This document shows positions 1-5,337 of a DNA stretch of 9,854 bases, in pieces. The stretch's first letter is position 1. Each line of letters starts with the position of its first letter. This DNA comes from Planctomycetota bacterium (GTDB lineage: Bacteria; Planctomycetota; UBA11346). The notes under the pieces are model-generated. The model was not told the DNA's origin and made no database searches. It saw nothing but the letters and a program-made list of their open reading frames with translations. The position numbers were made by a program, and so were the translations under genes. The stretch spans positions 1-9,854 of the forward strand of contig JACDEC010000081.1 of assembly GCA_013816645.1 (NCBI GenBank). Direction: 5' to 3'.

Positions 1-35
1 CCAGGGCGCTGCGCCCCTGGACCCCGCTTGGTCCA
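1..35. terminator. Tandem short hairpins at window start
   Basis: Bases 1-9 pair with 11-20 (arms CCAGGGCGC and GCGCCCCTGG, one bulged C). A second dyad pairs 18-23 (TGGACC) with 30-35 (GGTCCA). The two overlap, so they are alternative or stacked folds. They could be the transcription end of a gene lying left of the window, but there is no T-run after them and that gene is not visible. Confidence 0.25.
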
Positions 36-100
36 CCGAAGGATCGAGTTGATTCGATTCCTCTCTTCGTGGTGTCCGACGTTGTGAGCGCCCCTGGACC
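11..100. repeat. 13-bp direct repeat flanking the pheA leader
   Basis: The 13-mer GCGCCCCTGGACC occurs at 11-23 and again at 88-100. The first copy forms part of the hairpins at the window start, and the second lies 34 bases before the pheA start. No gene is seen between the copies. This may be a fragment of a dispersed intergenic repeat or chance in GC-rich DNA. Confidence 0.4.
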
Positions 101-133
101 AGCCAATCCGGACCCCATCATGATCGCGCTGCC

Positions 134-1240
134 ATGGCCACTCCCGAACCCCTGCCCAGCGACCTCGCCGCGTGTCGGACGCAGATCGATGCGATCGACC
201 AGGAGTTGATCCGGCTGCTGTCGCGGCGGGCGGAATTGGCGCGGCAGATCGGGACGGCGAAGGCGACGACCGGGGCGCCAGTGTTCGTGCCGCACCGTGA
301 GCAGCAGGTGTTCGACCGGCTGGCCAGCCTGAATCCGGGGCCGCTGCCCGATCGGGCGCTGCAGGCGATCTGGCGCGAGATCATGTCGGCGAGCCTGGCG
401 CTCGAGCAGCCGTTGCGCATCTGCCACTTCGGCCAGCCCGGCGCGTTCACCCACCTCGCGGCGACGCTGAAGTTCGGCGACAGCGTCGCCTACACCTCGG
501 TCGAGGACATCGCCACGGTGTTCGCCGAGGTCGAGCGCGGTCACGCCGACTACGGGGTCGTGCCGATCGAGAATTCGACCGATGGCACCATCACCGACAC
601 CATCGACGCGTTCCTCGCCACCCACCTGCGCATCATCAACGAGCTGCACCTCAAGATCCGCCACCACCTGATGGCGGGATGCCCGCGCGACCAGATCAAG
701 CGGGTGTACTCGAAGCACACGGTGTTCGGCCAGTGCCGGGCGTGGCTCGCGGCCAACCTACCGGGACGCGAACTCATCGAGATCGTCTCGACCACCAAGG
801 GCGCCGAGCGCGCGGCCACCGAGGCCGGCGCCGCGGCGATCGGCAATGAACAGGCGGCCAAGGCCTTCGGACTGCCGGTGGTGGCGTCGGACATCCAGGA
901 CAACCCCAACAACATGACCCGCTTCGTGGTCATCGGCCCGGCCAGCCGAGCGGCGCAACCGACCGGCAACGACAAGACCAGCCTGATGTTCGGCGTGCAG
1001 GATCGCCCGGGCGCGCTCTATGACGCGCTGGTCCCGTTCCACCGCGCCGGCATCAACCTCAGCCGCATCGAGAGCCGCCCGAGCCGCCGCCGGCCCTGGG
1101 AATACCTGTTCTTCATCGACCTGATCGGTCACCACAGCGGCGACGCGATCAAGGCGGCGGTGGCCGAACTCGGCAAGCACGCCTCAACGCTCGAGATCCT
1201 CGGCAGTTACCCCAGGGCCGAGCGCGCGCTCAACGATTGA
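134..1240 (+). CDS. pheA: Bifunctional chorismate mutase / prephenate dehydratase (P-protein)
   Basis: This cytoplasmic enzyme converts chorismate to prephenate and then to phenylpyruvate, the committed steps of phenylalanine synthesis. The protein has 368 residues, the usual P-protein length. An AroQ-type chorismate mutase domain spans about residues 8-92. R15, R32, K43, R55 and E56 fit the E. coli active-site residues R11, R28, K39, R51 and E52 with a constant offset of four. The prephenate dehydratase domain spans about 95-270, with VPIENSTDGT near 143-152 and the TRF signature at 262-264. Its first loop reads GQPGAF rather than the common GPxGTF. A C-terminal ACT domain (about 281-360) carries GAL at 293-295 and ESRP at 313-316, the phenylalanine-binding signature, so feedback inhibition by phenylalanine is expected. 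The ATG at 134 has no clear Shine-Dalgarno sequence; another ATG at 120 is out of frame. Tandem hairpins follow the stop codon. Confidence 0.97.
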   Translation: MATPEPLPSDLAACRTQIDAIDQELIRLLSRRAELARQIGTAKATTGAPVFVPHREQQVFDRLASLNPGPLPDRALQAIWREIMSASLALEQPLRICHFGQPGAFTHLAATLKFGDSVAYTSVEDIATVFAEVERGHADYGVVPIENSTDGTITDTIDAFLATHLRIINELHLKIRHHLMAGCPRDQIKRVYSKHTVFGQCRAWLAANLPGRELIEIVSTTKGAERAATEAGAAAIGNEQAAKAFGLPVVASDIQDNPNNMTRFVVIGPASRAAQPTGNDKTSLMFGVQDRPGALYDALVPFHRAGINLSRIESRPSRRRPWEYLFFIDLIGHHSGDAIKAAVAELGKHASTLEILGSYPRAERALND

Positions 1241-1242
1241 TC

Positions 1243-1415
1243 CTGAGCCACGGGCGGCACTGCCGCCCGCCCGGCCATAGCCGGGTGCCGAGCAGCGCGG
1301 CAGCGCTGAGCCACGCGCGCAGCGCGCCCCGCAGGGGTGCCTGAGCAGCGCGGCAGCGGCGTCCCCGCAGGCCGCCCCGGCCGAGGAACGCCGCGAGAGC
1401 GCAGCGCAGGGCATG
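1243..1415. repeat. Degenerate GC-rich repeat block between convergent genes
   Basis: This stretch fills most of the 208-base gap between pheA and the dioxygenase gene and has no gene of its own. CTGAGCCACG occurs at 1243-1252 and 1306-1315. AGCAGCGCGGCAGCG occurs at 1291-1305 and 1344-1358, preceded by GGGTGCC at 1283-1289 and 1335-1341. CCCCGCAGG occurs near 1328 and again near 1363. The units share a loose theme of GAGC followed by GCGGCAGCG. A related word, CCGCAGGAGTGCC, lies after trpC near 3461, so this may be a dispersed intergenic repeat family. Confidence 0.5.
1251..1285 (+). terminator. Tandem hairpins after pheA
   Basis: Eleven bases after the pheA stop, CGGGCGGC (1251-1258) pairs perfectly with GCCGCCCG (1262-1269) around a 3-base loop. 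Directly after it, CCCGGC (1270-1275) pairs with GCCGGG (1280-1285) around CATA. The position suits transcription termination for pheA, and perhaps also for the convergent dioxygenase gene. No T-run follows, so a classical intrinsic terminator is not proven. Confidence 0.5.
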
Positions 1416-1448
1416 GCGGGGGAGCACCAGGCGCTCGCGTCGCCGAAT

Positions 1449-2327
1449 TCAGCCCTGGGCGGTCCCACTCTTCGCCGGCTCGAAGCTCTCGTCCATCGCC
1501 GGATACTCCCCGCGCGCATTCCAGCCGGGATACTGCTCTTCGAGCGCCACCAGGGTCTGCCTGGTGTAGTAGGGATGGTTGGGCGGCGGGAAGTGCATCA
1601 TGGTGCGTTCGCGGGCGGTCATCGCGCTGACGACCTGCTTGATCACGGGATGCTGACCGTGCGAAGTGAAGCTGAGCAGGCCTTCGAAATGGTGGTCGGC
1701 TCGGCCCAGACCGAAACCCCAGGCGAAACGCTGACCGTCGGCGGCGGTGAACGGGCTCGAGGCGTGGAAGGTGTAGTTGCTGAAGATCGCGATCGAACCT
1801 TCCGGGCACACGAACGGTACCGCCTTGCTCAGATCCTGACCGTCCTTGGTGCGCACCAGCAACAGGGGCGCCTGACCGGGCTGCACCTCGTCGAGGTGGA
1901 TCCAGAAACCGATCTGGCCGTATTCGCGGGCGCTGGTGGTGCGCGGGAGTAGCGAATTGTTGCCGTTGTCGATATGGCCGGTGTCCCCAGAGGTGAAGCC
2001 GGGATAGCGGGCGAGCATGTAGCCGACCCGCGCGACCACGTCCTCGGTCTTGAGGAAACGCTGCCCGAGCTTCACCAGTTCTGGATGCAGGTAGAGGCGC
2101 GACATGCGCGCGTCGCTCCACGGGTAGGGCGTGAGTTCGCAGCGCGCCTCGACCAGCTTGGGATCCTGTTGGGCCTGTTCCCAGGTCCTGAGCACGCGCC
2201 GCTGGGCGGCCTGCAGTTCGCTGAGCTCCTCGCCGCGGATGTAGCGCGGCAGGATCAGGAAGCCCTGCTCGATGAGCTGGGCGAACTGCGCGTCGCTGAT
2301 GACCTGGTGGGGATGGGTGGTGTACAT
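1449..2327 (-). CDS. Phytanoyl-CoA dioxygenase (PhyH)-like Fe(II)/2-oxoglutarate oxygenase
   Basis: The 292-residue protein has the layout of the PhyH family of non-heme iron hydroxylases, which couple 2-oxoglutarate decarboxylation to hydroxylation of a small substrate. The likely iron ligands are H118 and D120 (motif GHIDNG) and H188 (motif TFHASS). R200 is the likely 2-oxoglutarate carboxylate anchor, 12 residues after the distal histidine. The segment GFWIHLDEV at 140-148 fits the family strand after HxD; its own HLD at 144-146 is a less likely metal site because the spacing to the downstream elements fits HID better. There is no signal peptide, so it is probably cytoplasmic. The open frame extends further upstream to 2807, but the ATG at 2327 is preceded by GGGAG at good spacing and starts the family-like sequence. 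The substrate cannot be read from the sequence. It is not co-transcribed with any visible neighbour. Confidence 0.85.
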   Translation of the reverse strand: MYTTHPHQVISDAQFAQLIEQGFLILPRYIRGEELSELQAAQRRVLRTWEQAQQDPKLVEARCELTPYPWSDARMSRLYLHPELVKLGQRFLKTEDVVARVGYMLARYPGFTSGDTGHIDNGNNSLLPRTTSAREYGQIGFWIHLDEVQPGQAPLLLVRTKDGQDLSKAVPFVCPEGSIAIFSNYTFHASSPFTAADGQRFAWGFGLGRADHHFEGLLSFTSHGQHPVIKQVVSAMTARERTMMHFPPPNHPYYTRQTLVALEEQYPGWNARGEYPAMDESFEPAKSGTAQG

Positions 2328-2332
2328 CGTTG

Positions 2333-2365
2333 CTCCCGTCGGCTTCTGGAAGCTGCTGCCGACGG
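2333..2365 (-). promoter_or_regulatory. Hairpin overlapping the ribosome binding site of the PhyH-like gene
   Basis: Read on the minus strand, GCCGACGG (2343-2336) is preceded by its perfect complement CCGTCGGC (2365-2358), giving an 8-bp stem with a 14-base loop. The Shine-Dalgarno GGGAG lies at 2337-2333, five bases before the ATG, so two of its G residues are in the stem. If transcribed, this leader could partly mask the ribosome binding site. The start of the transcript is unknown. Confidence 0.35.
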
Positions 2366-2620
2366 TGGTGATGATCTGCGGCGGGCGCGCATTTCCATGC
2401 GCGATCCTGCACAAGGCCTTCCGTTTCCTGCGTTTCGCGTGCCTTCCCTCCATGAGGCTCGTGGTCTGGGGCTTCACCCGTCGGCCCATGTCCATAGCAG
2501 GATGCTGCAGAGGCATCCGGCTGGGGGTCCTGGGGGGACGCCCCCGGAAACGCACTGTCCAATAGCCAGCGGATTTCTCGGAAATTCGACGCATGCGCGC
2601 TCCGCGGAATCCGAATGCGT
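2366..2620. other. Divergent intergenic region with several dyads, no gene
   Basis: Together with its flanks this forms the 339-base gap between the divergent PhyH-like gene and trpC. I see no convincing coding region. Dyads present are GGATGC/GCATCC (2500-2505 with 2513-2518), a G5/C5 hairpin around ACG (2533-2537 with 2541-2545), ATTTC/GAAAT around TCG (2573-2577 with 2581-2585), and GACGCAT/ATGCGTC (2588-2594 with 2615-2621). Promoters for both genes should lie here, but I cannot assign a convincing -35/-10 pair. Confidence 0.4.
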
Positions 2621-2653
2621 CTAGCAGGCTGCTGTTTTTCAGCAGCCTGCTAG
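2621..2653. repeat. Perfect 14-bp inverted repeat with T5 loop just upstream of trpC
   Basis: CTAGCAGGCTGCTG (2621-2634) and its exact complement CAGCAGCCTGCTAG (2640-2653) flank TTTTT. The right arm ends 13 bases before the trpC ATG, so any trpC transcript starting upstream would carry this hairpin within the ribosome footprint. The trailing bases are not a T-run, so it is not a typical terminator on the plus strand. The words CTGCTGAAAAA and CAGCAGCC resemble ends of small insertion-sequence-derived or palindromic elements. That origin is an inference, and no transposase is present. Confidence 0.75.
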
Positions 2654-2666
2654 TCTGCCGCTCCTC

Positions 2667-3443
2667 ATGATCCTCGACGAGATCGTCGCCCACAAACGCA
2701 TCGAGATCGCCGCCCTGCCCGCGGTCGATCGGCTGGCGCTGCGCGACCTGCCGCCGTGCCGCGGCTTCCGCGCGGCGCTCAAACGCGCACCGGGCGAGAG
2801 CGTGCATGTCATCGCCGAATGCAAGAAGGGCAGCCCGTCACGCGGCGTGTTCATGCCCGATTACGATCCCGTGCTGATCGCATACGACTACCTGCTCGGC
2901 GGCGCGCACTGCCTGTCCGTGCTCACCGACCAGCGCTTCTTCTTCGGTTCGCTCGCCGACCTCGAGCGCGTCCGCGCGGCGGTGGCCCTGCCGATCATCC
3001 GCAAGGATTTCGTGGTCGACGAGCGCCAGATCGCCCAGGCGCGTCTGGCCGGCGCCGACGCGGTGTTGCTGATCGTCGCCTGTCTCGAGCAGGGACGGCT
3101 GCGCGACTTGCAGGGTTTCGCGCGCGAGATCGGCCTCGACGTGCTGGTCGAGGTCCATGACGTCGACGAAGCGGTGGTCGCGGTGCGCGTCGAGGCGGAT
3201 CTGGTCGGCGTGAACAACCGCAATCTCAAGGATTTCAGCCTGTCGCTCGACACCACCTTCGACCTGCTGCCCGGCTTGCTCGGCGCCGGGCGGGTGGTGG
3301 TCAGCGAGAGCGGCATCTTCACCAGGGAGCACTGCCTGGCGCTGGAGGGCGCAGGGGTGGACGCGGTGCTGGTGGGGGAGGCGTTGATGCTGGCGAAGGA
3401 TCGGGCGGGGGCGGTGAAGAGGTTGCGGGGGGCGTTGGTTTAG
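2667..3443 (+). CDS. trpC: Indole-3-glycerol phosphate synthase
   Basis: This (beta/alpha)8-barrel enzyme of tryptophan synthesis closes carboxyphenylamino-deoxyribulose phosphate to indole-3-glycerol phosphate, releasing CO2 and water. The 258 residues are the normal length for a monofunctional enzyme. E51 and K53 (motif AECKKGSPSRG), K113 (RKDF), E162 (VEVHD), N183 (GVNNR) and E214/S215 (SESGI) match the catalytic and binding residues known as E51, K53, K110, E159, N180, E210 and S211 in the Sulfolobus enzyme. GVDAVLVGEALM at 230-241 is the C-terminal phosphate-binding element. The ATG at 2667 gives the usual family start (MILDEIVAHK) but has no Shine-Dalgarno sequence; a perfect palindrome sits just upstream. 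No other trp genes are adjacent, so the pathway is dispersed in this genome. A long hairpin begins 8 bases after the stop. Confidence 0.97.
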   Translation: MILDEIVAHKRIEIAALPAVDRLALRDLPPCRGFRAALKRAPGESVHVIAECKKGSPSRGVFMPDYDPVLIAYDYLLGGAHCLSVLTDQRFFFGSLADLERVRAAVALPIIRKDFVVDERQIAQARLAGADAVLLIVACLEQGRLRDLQGFAREIGLDVLVEVHDVDEAVVAVRVEADLVGVNNRNLKDFSLSLDTTFDLLPGLLGAGRVVVSESGIFTREHCLALEGAGVDAVLVGEALMLAKDRAGAVKRLRGALV

Positions 3444-3450
3444 GTCGCCC

Positions 3451-3490
3451 CGCAGGCGCTCCGCAGGAGTGCCGGAGATGCGCGCCTGCG
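3451..3490 (+). terminator. Hairpin after trpC
   Basis: CGCAGGCGC (3451-3459) pairs perfectly with GCGCCTGCG (3482-3490). The 22-base interior has a smaller possible helix, TCCG/CGGA (3460-3463 with 3473-3476), flanked by the outer stem. It starts 8 bases after the trpC stop, which fits a terminator. The downstream bases TTGGGAGG are not U-rich, so a strong intrinsic terminator is uncertain. Part of the interior matches the repeat block after pheA. Confidence 0.45.
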
Positions 3491-3663
3491 TTGGGAGGCT
3501 GGTGTCCTCGGGTGCTTGTCGTTGCCTAACGACGTGAGGTTTGACTGACTTGTGGTGCCACGAGCGGGACTGGACGCTTACGTCGCCTTACTCGGCGCGG
3601 GGCGCCTGCGTGGAGGCGACTGTCGCTGGGCCTCGCGCACACGTGAGAAGGACGCGGAATACA
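3491..3663. other. Structured gap between convergent genes
   Basis: No coding region is supported here. Two further dyads are visible: GTCGTT/AACGAC around GCCT (3518-3523 with 3528-3533), and GTCGCCT/AGGCGAC (3582-3588 with 3614-3620), which encloses a nested GGCGC/GGGCGCC hairpin (3594-3598 with 3602-3606, loop GGG). GCGCCTGCGT is repeated directly at 3482-3491 and 3602-3611 and is followed both times by GGAGGC. It could be a decayed repeat element or a small structured RNA; the sequence does not decide. Confidence 0.35.
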
Positions 3664-3690
3664 GGAAACCGCGGCTACGCCGCGGTTTCC
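3664..3690 (-). terminator. Perfect 12-bp hairpin containing the stop codon of the L7/L12-like gene
   Basis: GGAAACCGCGGC (3664-3675) and GCCGCGGTTTCC (3679-3690) are exact complements around a 3-base loop. The stop codon of the minus-strand gene (3677-3675) spans the loop and the first stem base, so the last codons are part of the stem. Only a few T residues follow on the minus strand, so it is a plausible but imperfect terminator. Confidence 0.6.
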
Positions 3691-4721
3691 GCGCCCTTCA
3701 CACGGGCCAGAATACCGATCTTCGCGAAACGCTGCTTGGCCGCTTCCGCCTCGTCCTTGGTCACGCCCTTGAGCACCGGGATGATGACCTTCTTGCTCAG
3801 CGCGTCGGCTTCCTCGTTGCTGATCTTGCCGAGTTCGGCGAGCAGCGGCACCGCCTTGGCGCGGCGCGCTTCGTCACCGATCTTGGCGAGGAACACCGAG
3901 AAGCCCGAGGAGGGCATGGCGGTCAGGCGGCCGGAACTGGGCGCGCCGGTGCGGGCGCTGCTCTCCTCGTCGGGCAGCAGGCGATTGAGGATGTTGGTGA
4001 TGTCGTTGTTGTTGGGGATGAAGTTGCCGGTCGTCGCCATGCCCTCTTCCTCGGGGAAGAGCTCGTTCAAGCGGGTGACTGCATCGTCCGACCCGGCTGC
4101 CGCTGGCGCTGCCGGGGCTGCCGCCGCAGCTGGCCGCTGTGGCTTGGCGGTCGCCGGGCTCGGAGTCGGAGGCAGCACCTCGTTCGAGAACGGGGTGATC
4201 TCGGGCATCGACGAGCCGTGGAACTCGCGCGAGTTCGGGGATTGGCGGGCCGGGACGCTCGACGCCGTCAGGGGCGACGCCCGGTCGGCCTCGTGCGGCT
4301 GGTAGACCATCGAGGTCGATCCGCCCCAGCGCTGCATCAGGCGATCGGCGAGCAGGCGGATCAGCGGATGCAGCTTGCCGCAGTCGGGACAGGGGAGCGG
4401 CATCGCGAGATCGCGGACGTACTCGGCGATCTCGCGCTTGAACACCAGCGGCCGACGCGGCCAGTCGATCTTGGGCAGATCCTCGGGAGCTTCGCGGCTG
4501 AATTGGATGGTCACCCCATCCGCATGGATCGAGGACATCACCAATTGGATCGCCGCGGCCTCTTCGATGGTCAGGTCCGACAGCAACGCGATGGGCGCCG
4601 ACCCCGCGATGGTCGCCGAGGTGTTGTCCTTGAGGCTGAAGGCCTTGCCGAGGAATTGGGCGACATGGGAACGCGCTGCTTCCGTACATTCGCGCAGAAT
4701 AAGCGTATACGTGTCGGCCAT
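3675..4721 (-). CDS. Protein with two L7/L12 C-terminal-domain-like segments and a Pro/Ala-rich linker
   Basis: I do not recognise this 348-residue protein as a named gene. Residues about 5-75 and 274-343 follow the pattern of the ribosomal L7/L12 C-terminal fold: an opening strand (YTLIL; FSVFL), a helix starting after EAR, a middle helix, then a T-x-E/D-E-A helix (LTIEEAAA at 50-57; VTKDEAEA at 320-327) and a closing strand (VTIQF; LARVK). The middle holds CPDCGKLH at 111-118, a possible single zinc knuckle, then a disordered Pro/Ala/Ser-rich stretch (about 145-210). An acidic motif of the form LNxL(F/L)P(E/D)EE occurs at 218-225 and 245-252. There is no signal peptide or membrane segment, so it should be cytoplasmic. 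The ATG at 4721 has no clear Shine-Dalgarno sequence. The two-domain call is pattern-based and the function is unknown; it could be an adaptor bridging partners. Confidence 0.85.
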   Translation of the reverse strand: MADTYTLILRECTEAARSHVAQFLGKAFSLKDNTSATIAGSAPIALLSDLTIEEAAAIQLVMSSIHADGVTIQFSREAPEDLPKIDWPRRPLVFKREIAEYVRDLAMPLPCPDCGKLHPLIRLLADRLMQRWGGSTSMVYQPHEADRASPLTASSVPARQSPNSREFHGSSMPEITPFSNEVLPPTPSPATAKPQRPAAAAAPAAPAAAGSDDAVTRLNELFPEEEGMATTGNFIPNNNDITNILNRLLPDEESSARTGAPSSGRLTAMPSSGFSVFLAKIGDEARRAKAVPLLAELGKISNEEADALSKKVIIPVLKGVTKDEAEAAKQRFAKIGILARVKGAETAA

Positions 4722-4891
4722 GGGCTGGAGCCAGTCATAGAGGGTCCGCCGCCCGGGGCACGTGTCAATCCACGCGAGCCGATCTAAGTGCCGAGGTGTG
4801 ACGGACTACCATGGCCGCCCTGGGCGCATCCCGGTAGTGTTGGCGGGCCTTTGCGATTCCGACACTGGGCGGTGGCCCTAGGGTGCGGCCC
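4722..4891. promoter_or_regulatory. Divergent control region between the L7/L12-like gene and the thioredoxin gene
   Basis: This 170-base gap must hold promoters for both genes. On the minus strand a perfect TTGACA lies at 4768-4763, but the nearest -10-like word (TATGAC, 4739-4734) is 23 bases away, too far for a standard sigma-70 promoter. On the plus strand AGTGTTGG (4836-4843) can pair with CCGACACT (4859-4866), including one G-U pair, which would place a hairpin in the thioredoxin leader. Neither is certain. Confidence 0.3.
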
Positions 4892-5302
4892 ATGCCGATC
4901 GCCCGCTGTGCCACCCCCGCCGAGGCTGAGACCGCGCTGGCCGCGATCGTCGGTACCGGTGGCAGCGCCCTGTTCCTCTTCTTCGGCAGCGAGGACCCCC
5001 AGACCGGGTCGAGCTGGTGTCCGGATTGCGTGACCGCGGATCCCGTGCTGCGCCGCGCCTGCACCACGCTGCGTCCCGACCTGGTGCTCCACGAATGCCC
5101 GGTCGGCGAGCGTAGCGCCTGGAAGAACGTCCCCGCTCATCCCTACCGGATCCATCCCGTGTGGCGCGTGCAGCGCATCCCCACCCTGGTGCTGATCGAA
5201 GGGGGATGCGAACGCGGCCGGCTGATCGAAGCGGACTGCGGGCGTCCCGATTCCGTCGCGGCGTTCCTCGCCGGCAAGCCGCAGGCCGCGCAACCCGGAT
5301 GA
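4892..5302 (+). CDS. TXNDC17/TRP14-like thioredoxin-fold protein (WCPDC)
   Basis: The 136-residue protein matches the thioredoxin-like family of human TXNDC17 (TRP14, the former DUF953), whose members reduce disulfides in the cytosol. Supporting features are a short N-terminal helix, the strand SALFLFFG at 25-32, the family loop GSEDPQTGSSWCPDC at 32-46 with redox pair C43 and C46, and the family-like VGERSAWK (71-78), which fits the human VGEKPYWK pattern. The thioredoxin cis-proline is P97 in RIPTLV. There is no signal peptide. The ATG at 4892 was chosen; a GTG three codons upstream (4883) is an alternative, and AGGGTG at 4880-4885 is a weak ribosome binding site. It lies 31 bases before smpB in the same direction and may share its transcript. 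The reductase partner and substrate are not visible. Confidence 0.87.
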   Translation: MPIARCATPAEAETALAAIVGTGGSALFLFFGSEDPQTGSSWCPDCVTADPVLRRACTTLRPDLVLHECPVGERSAWKNVPAHPYRIHPVWRVQRIPTLVLIEGGCERGRLIEADCGRPDSVAAFLAGKPQAAQPG

Positions 5303-5337
5303 TCCTCGCACCCCGCACGCACGAGTACCCAGCGTGA
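5299..5337 (+). promoter_or_regulatory. 12-codon mini-ORF bridging the thioredoxin and smpB genes
   Basis: An ATG at 5299 overlaps the thioredoxin stop (ATGA, stop 5300-5302). It opens a 12-codon frame (MILAPRTHEYPA) whose stop at 5335-5337 overlaps the smpB GTG start (GTGA, start 5334). The mini-ORF thus spans the gap exactly with an overlap at both ends, the geometry expected for stop-start translational coupling. smpB has no good Shine-Dalgarno of its own, only GAG at 5323-5325. The peptide itself need not have a function, and chance is possible. Confidence 0.35.

Noticed and set aside
2272..2565. Plus-strand frame upstream of trpC with a Trp-rich start (MTWWGW), resembling a tryptophan leader peptide
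   Set aside because: The Trp codons are the antisense of His-Pro-His-Gln near the start of the PhyH-like protein, the frame runs on for far too long, and it ends 100 bases before trpC without a matching attenuator.
2328..2807. Upstream extension of the PhyH-like frame
   Set aside because: It runs antisense into trpC, has no family-like sequence, and bypasses a well-placed GGGAG and ATG at 2327.
3524..3530. GCCTAAC, matching the inner core of an integron attC site
   Set aside because: No GTTRRRY partner core is found within the next 130 bases and no integrase or cassette is present; it is part of a simple 6-bp hairpin.
4734..4768. TTGACA and TATGAC as a sigma-70 promoter for the L7/L12-like gene
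   Set aside because: The spacer is 23 bases, outside the usual 16-18, so I list only the hexamers as weak signals.
3552..4787. Long plus-strand frame of 411 codons opposite the L7/L12-like gene
   Set aside because: Its composition is Arg/Gly/Ala-rich as in GC-driven shadow frames. The minus-strand product shows paired domains and motifs.
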